Of a stretch of 8,183 bases of DNA, positions 7,045 to 8,183 are shown piece after piece (the stretch's first letter is position 1; each line of letters opens with the position of its first letter). This DNA comes from an uncultured Bacilli bacterium (lineage in GTDB: Bacteria; Bacillota_I; Bacilli_A; RF39; UBA660). The stretch covers positions 1 through 8,183 of the forward strand of contig CANPWS010000051.1 of NCBI GenBank assembly GCA_947584955.1. The letters are read 5' to 3'. The position numbers were made by a program, and so were the translations under genes. The notes beneath the pieces were generated by a model. The model saw nothing but the letters and a program-made list of their open reading frames with translations. It was not told where the DNA came from and made no database searches.

Positions 7045-7716
7045 TTAAAAATGATATCCACATTTTTCACATAAAGTAATATTTTGTTCTAATTGTGCTC
7101 CACAATTAGGACAAATTTTTGTTTCTTGTATACTTTCTTCTTCTTTTATTTCGTTATTAATATTGTTATTGTTGTTATTATCGTTATTATTATTTTCTAC
7201 TATATTATTTACGTTAGTTATTGATGAATTATCAACTTCATTATTTTTTGTTTCTATTTGATTTTTATATAATATATTATGTCCTGCTAATGCTATGATA
7301 CCTATACAAAGTAAGTAATATCCTAAATCTTTAGATAGATTATCTATTCCAGACCATAAATCTATATTTATATATATTACATAAATTATTAAAACTGCAC
7401 TTGATATAAGAGTTAATTTTTTTTGACCTATTTTTTCTAATTTTAACACGAAATTATTATTAAATAATTTAGGCACATACTTTTTAATGTAATCTTTAAA
7501 TATTACTATTATATTTACTATTATTAATATTAGTATTAATTTACCTTTCGGATCTTTTATTAAAGCACTACCTTTAAATTCTGCACCAAAAATGGTACCA
7601 TTATAATATGGAAATAATAATCCTAAGAAAAATGCTACTAATCCTACTACTGCTAAAATTCGCTTTGTTTTTAATAAATTTATAATATTGTTTATATCTA
7701 TTTTTTTACCTTTCAT
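7045..7716 (-). CDS. Four-helix membrane protein with C-terminal zinc ribbon
   Basis: A 223-residue protein with hydrophobic helices at about 19-36, 59-76, 101-119 and 131-149. An Asn-rich low-complexity linker follows (163-188, including near-continuous Asn at 175-188), then a short acidic stretch. The C-terminal zinc ribbon ICPNCGAQL...LCEKCGYHF has Cys at 202, 205, 216 and 219. Related 'zinc-ribbon domain-containing' membrane proteins usually carry the ribbon at the N-terminus, so the C-terminal position is less usual. Its biochemical role is unknown; the ribbon probably binds a protein partner or senses metal in the cytoplasm. AAGGAG lies five bases before the ATG, the best ribosome binding site in the window. 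It is the first gene of the envelope-sugar operon, 37 bases ahead of the FAD enzyme, with no promoter visible in that gap. Confidence 0.92.
   Translation of the reverse strand: MKGKKIDINNIINLLKTKRILAVVGLVAFFLGLLFPYYNGTIFGAEFKGSALIKDPKGKLILILIIVNIIVIFKDYIKKYVPKLFNNNFVLKLEKIGQKKLTLISSAVLIIYVIYINIDLWSGIDNLSKDLGYYLLCIGIIALAGHNILYKNQIETKNNEVDNSSITNVNNIVENNNNDNNNNNNINNEIKEEESIQETKICPNCGAQLEQNITLCEKCGYHF
7153..7194 (-). repeat. Trinucleotide repeat encoding an Asn tract
   Basis: Fourteen codons, almost all AAT or AAC on the minus strand, encode residues 175-188 of the zinc-ribbon protein, with single Asp and Ile interruptions. It is a microsatellite-like tract. Gain or loss of repeat units would stay in frame and only change the linker length between membrane and ribbon. 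Confidence 0.8.
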
Positions 7717-7738
7717 ACTTACTCCTTCTAAACTCTAG

Positions 7739-7770
7739 GGTAGTAAAGCATATTTTATATACAAACTACC
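7739..7770 (-). promoter_or_regulatory. Long hairpin in the 5' leader of the envelope-sugar operon
   Basis: On the minus strand GGTAGT pairs with ACTACC. After a 2/3-base internal loop, GTATAT pairs with ATATGC (one G-T pair) around a 3-base AAA loop: 32 bases, with 12 paired on each side. It lies between the promoter (7810-7838) and the AAGGAG site, ending about ten bases before it. It is not followed by a T run on the minus strand, so it is not a terminator for this transcript. It could protect the mRNA end or control translation. On the plus strand TATTTTT follows it, but no plus-strand gene precedes. Confidence 0.5.
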
Positions 7771-7809
7771 TATTTTTCCCTATCTAAAAATATTCTCTAT
7801 CACGCTATA

Positions 7810-7838
7810 ATTATATCAATAATTATTAAATTTTTAAA
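7810..7838 (-). promoter_or_regulatory. Predicted promoter of the envelope-sugar operon
   Basis: On the minus strand a perfect -10 TATAAT (7810-7815), preceded by TGA, lies 17 bp after a partial -35 box TTTAAA (7833-7838, four of six consensus bases). Transcription would start near 7803, giving a leader of about 85 bases that holds the hairpin at 7739-7770. It is the best promoter candidate in the 230 non-coding bases 7717-7946. The rest of that stretch is AT-rich and shows only weak short inverted repeats near 7890-7915, not a convincing terminator. Confidence 0.65.
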
Positions 7839-7946
7839 TAGTTTTAATAAATTTATTTTAATTTTATTATTACTAAATAATAAATAACAGATAGAATTAT
7901 TCTTCTATTATTTTAAGAATCTACAATTTTCATAGGAAACAATATT

Positions 7947-8183
7947 TTAACCCTTCGGTATTTCAGCACAATCGAAATGTCCCGTTTCATTATTATAATA
8001 TGATACGGCATATATATCGGTATTGTAGCCTTTACCAAAAGAGTCGTGCGTTTTATATGTATTCAAATGCCATATTTTTTGTGCCCACGAATTAGACTCT
8101 GATGCTCCGCTCGTGAAAAAGATTTCATCCGCGTTACAACCTAATGCTTGAGCACAACTTTCACGTGCCTGTTCAATTAATTG
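7947..8183 (-). CDS. Cysteine desulfurase-like (NifS/IscS) fragment, 5' end outside the window
   Basis: An open frame enters from the right edge and ends at TAA (7947-7949), giving 78 visible residues. The first part, with ARESCAQALG and EIFFTSGASESNS, matches the PLP-cofactor region of class V aminotransferase-fold cysteine desulfurases (family pattern FTSGATESNN). Later, AVSYYNNETG matches the family block VSxxxxNNEtG. In IscS these two blocks are about 75 residues apart and the region between holds the catalytic His; here they are only about 30 apart. The frame stops nine codons after NNETG, before the Asp and Lys that hold PLP. So it is either a decayed internal-deletion remnant or a shortened relative with another use. 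GC is about 38% by hand count, well above the neighbours, with codons such as ACG, GCG and CGT. That suggests transfer, a phage origin or an assembly junction. Confidence 0.7.
   Translation of the reverse strand, partial: QLIEQARESCAQALGCNADEIFFTSGASESNSWAQKIWHLNTYKTHDSFGKGYNTDIYAVSYYNNETGHFDCAEIPKG

Noticed and set aside
7739..7777. Plus-strand terminator formed by the leader hairpin and TATTTTT
   Set aside because: There is no plus-strand gene to its left to terminate; the structure lies in the minus-strand leader.

Overview
The window is very AT-rich, with GC near one fifth in its middle part. It looks like chromosomal DNA from a low-GC Firmicute, probably an uncultured gut member of Bacilli or an RF39-like or Erysipelotrichia-like lineage. 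This rests on base composition, AGGAG-type ribosome binding sites, Gram-positive promoters (TTGACA, 17 bp, TATAAT-like) and a Gram-positive style of envelope proteins. Tryptophan is TGG and TGA ends several reading frames, so the code is the standard bacterial one, not the mycoplasma code. The lineage is an inference. Every supported gene lies on the minus strand, so the transcription order runs from high to low coordinates.

Right edge (7947-8183): the 3' end of a gene with NifS/IscS cysteine desulfurase motifs, truncated and richer in GC (about 38% by hand count) than everything else. Next comes a 230-bp non-coding region with a promoter and a strong leader hairpin.

Envelope-sugar operon (7716 down to 3569): a four-helix membrane protein with a C-terminal zinc ribbon; an FAD oxidoreductase related to UDP-galactopyranose mutase and protoporphyrinogen oxidase; a polytopic GT-C-like membrane protein broken into two overlapping reading frames; and a GtrA-family membrane protein. 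Spacing is 37 bp or less, and the last genes overlap. The content points to building or moving a lipid-linked sugar for the cell surface.

Two-gene unit (3438 down to 1942): a coiled-coil, Glu/Lys-rich protein with a C-terminal membrane segment, then a small DUF1292-like acidic protein. It has its own textbook promoter, with a perfect inverted repeat across the -10 box, and ends at a rho-independent terminator.

Left part (1805 down to 17): two genes, each with its own promoter, that share a two-helix membrane domain with four matching cysteines. One is a secreted form with a large Cys-rich exported ectodomain; the other is the bare domain, resembling VirB2/TrbC pilins in size and layout. The last gene ends inside a perfect terminator hairpin. 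This paralogous pair, the broken GT-C gene and the cysteine-desulfurase remnant are the most interesting items. I found no RNA genes, CRISPR arrays or insertion sequences.
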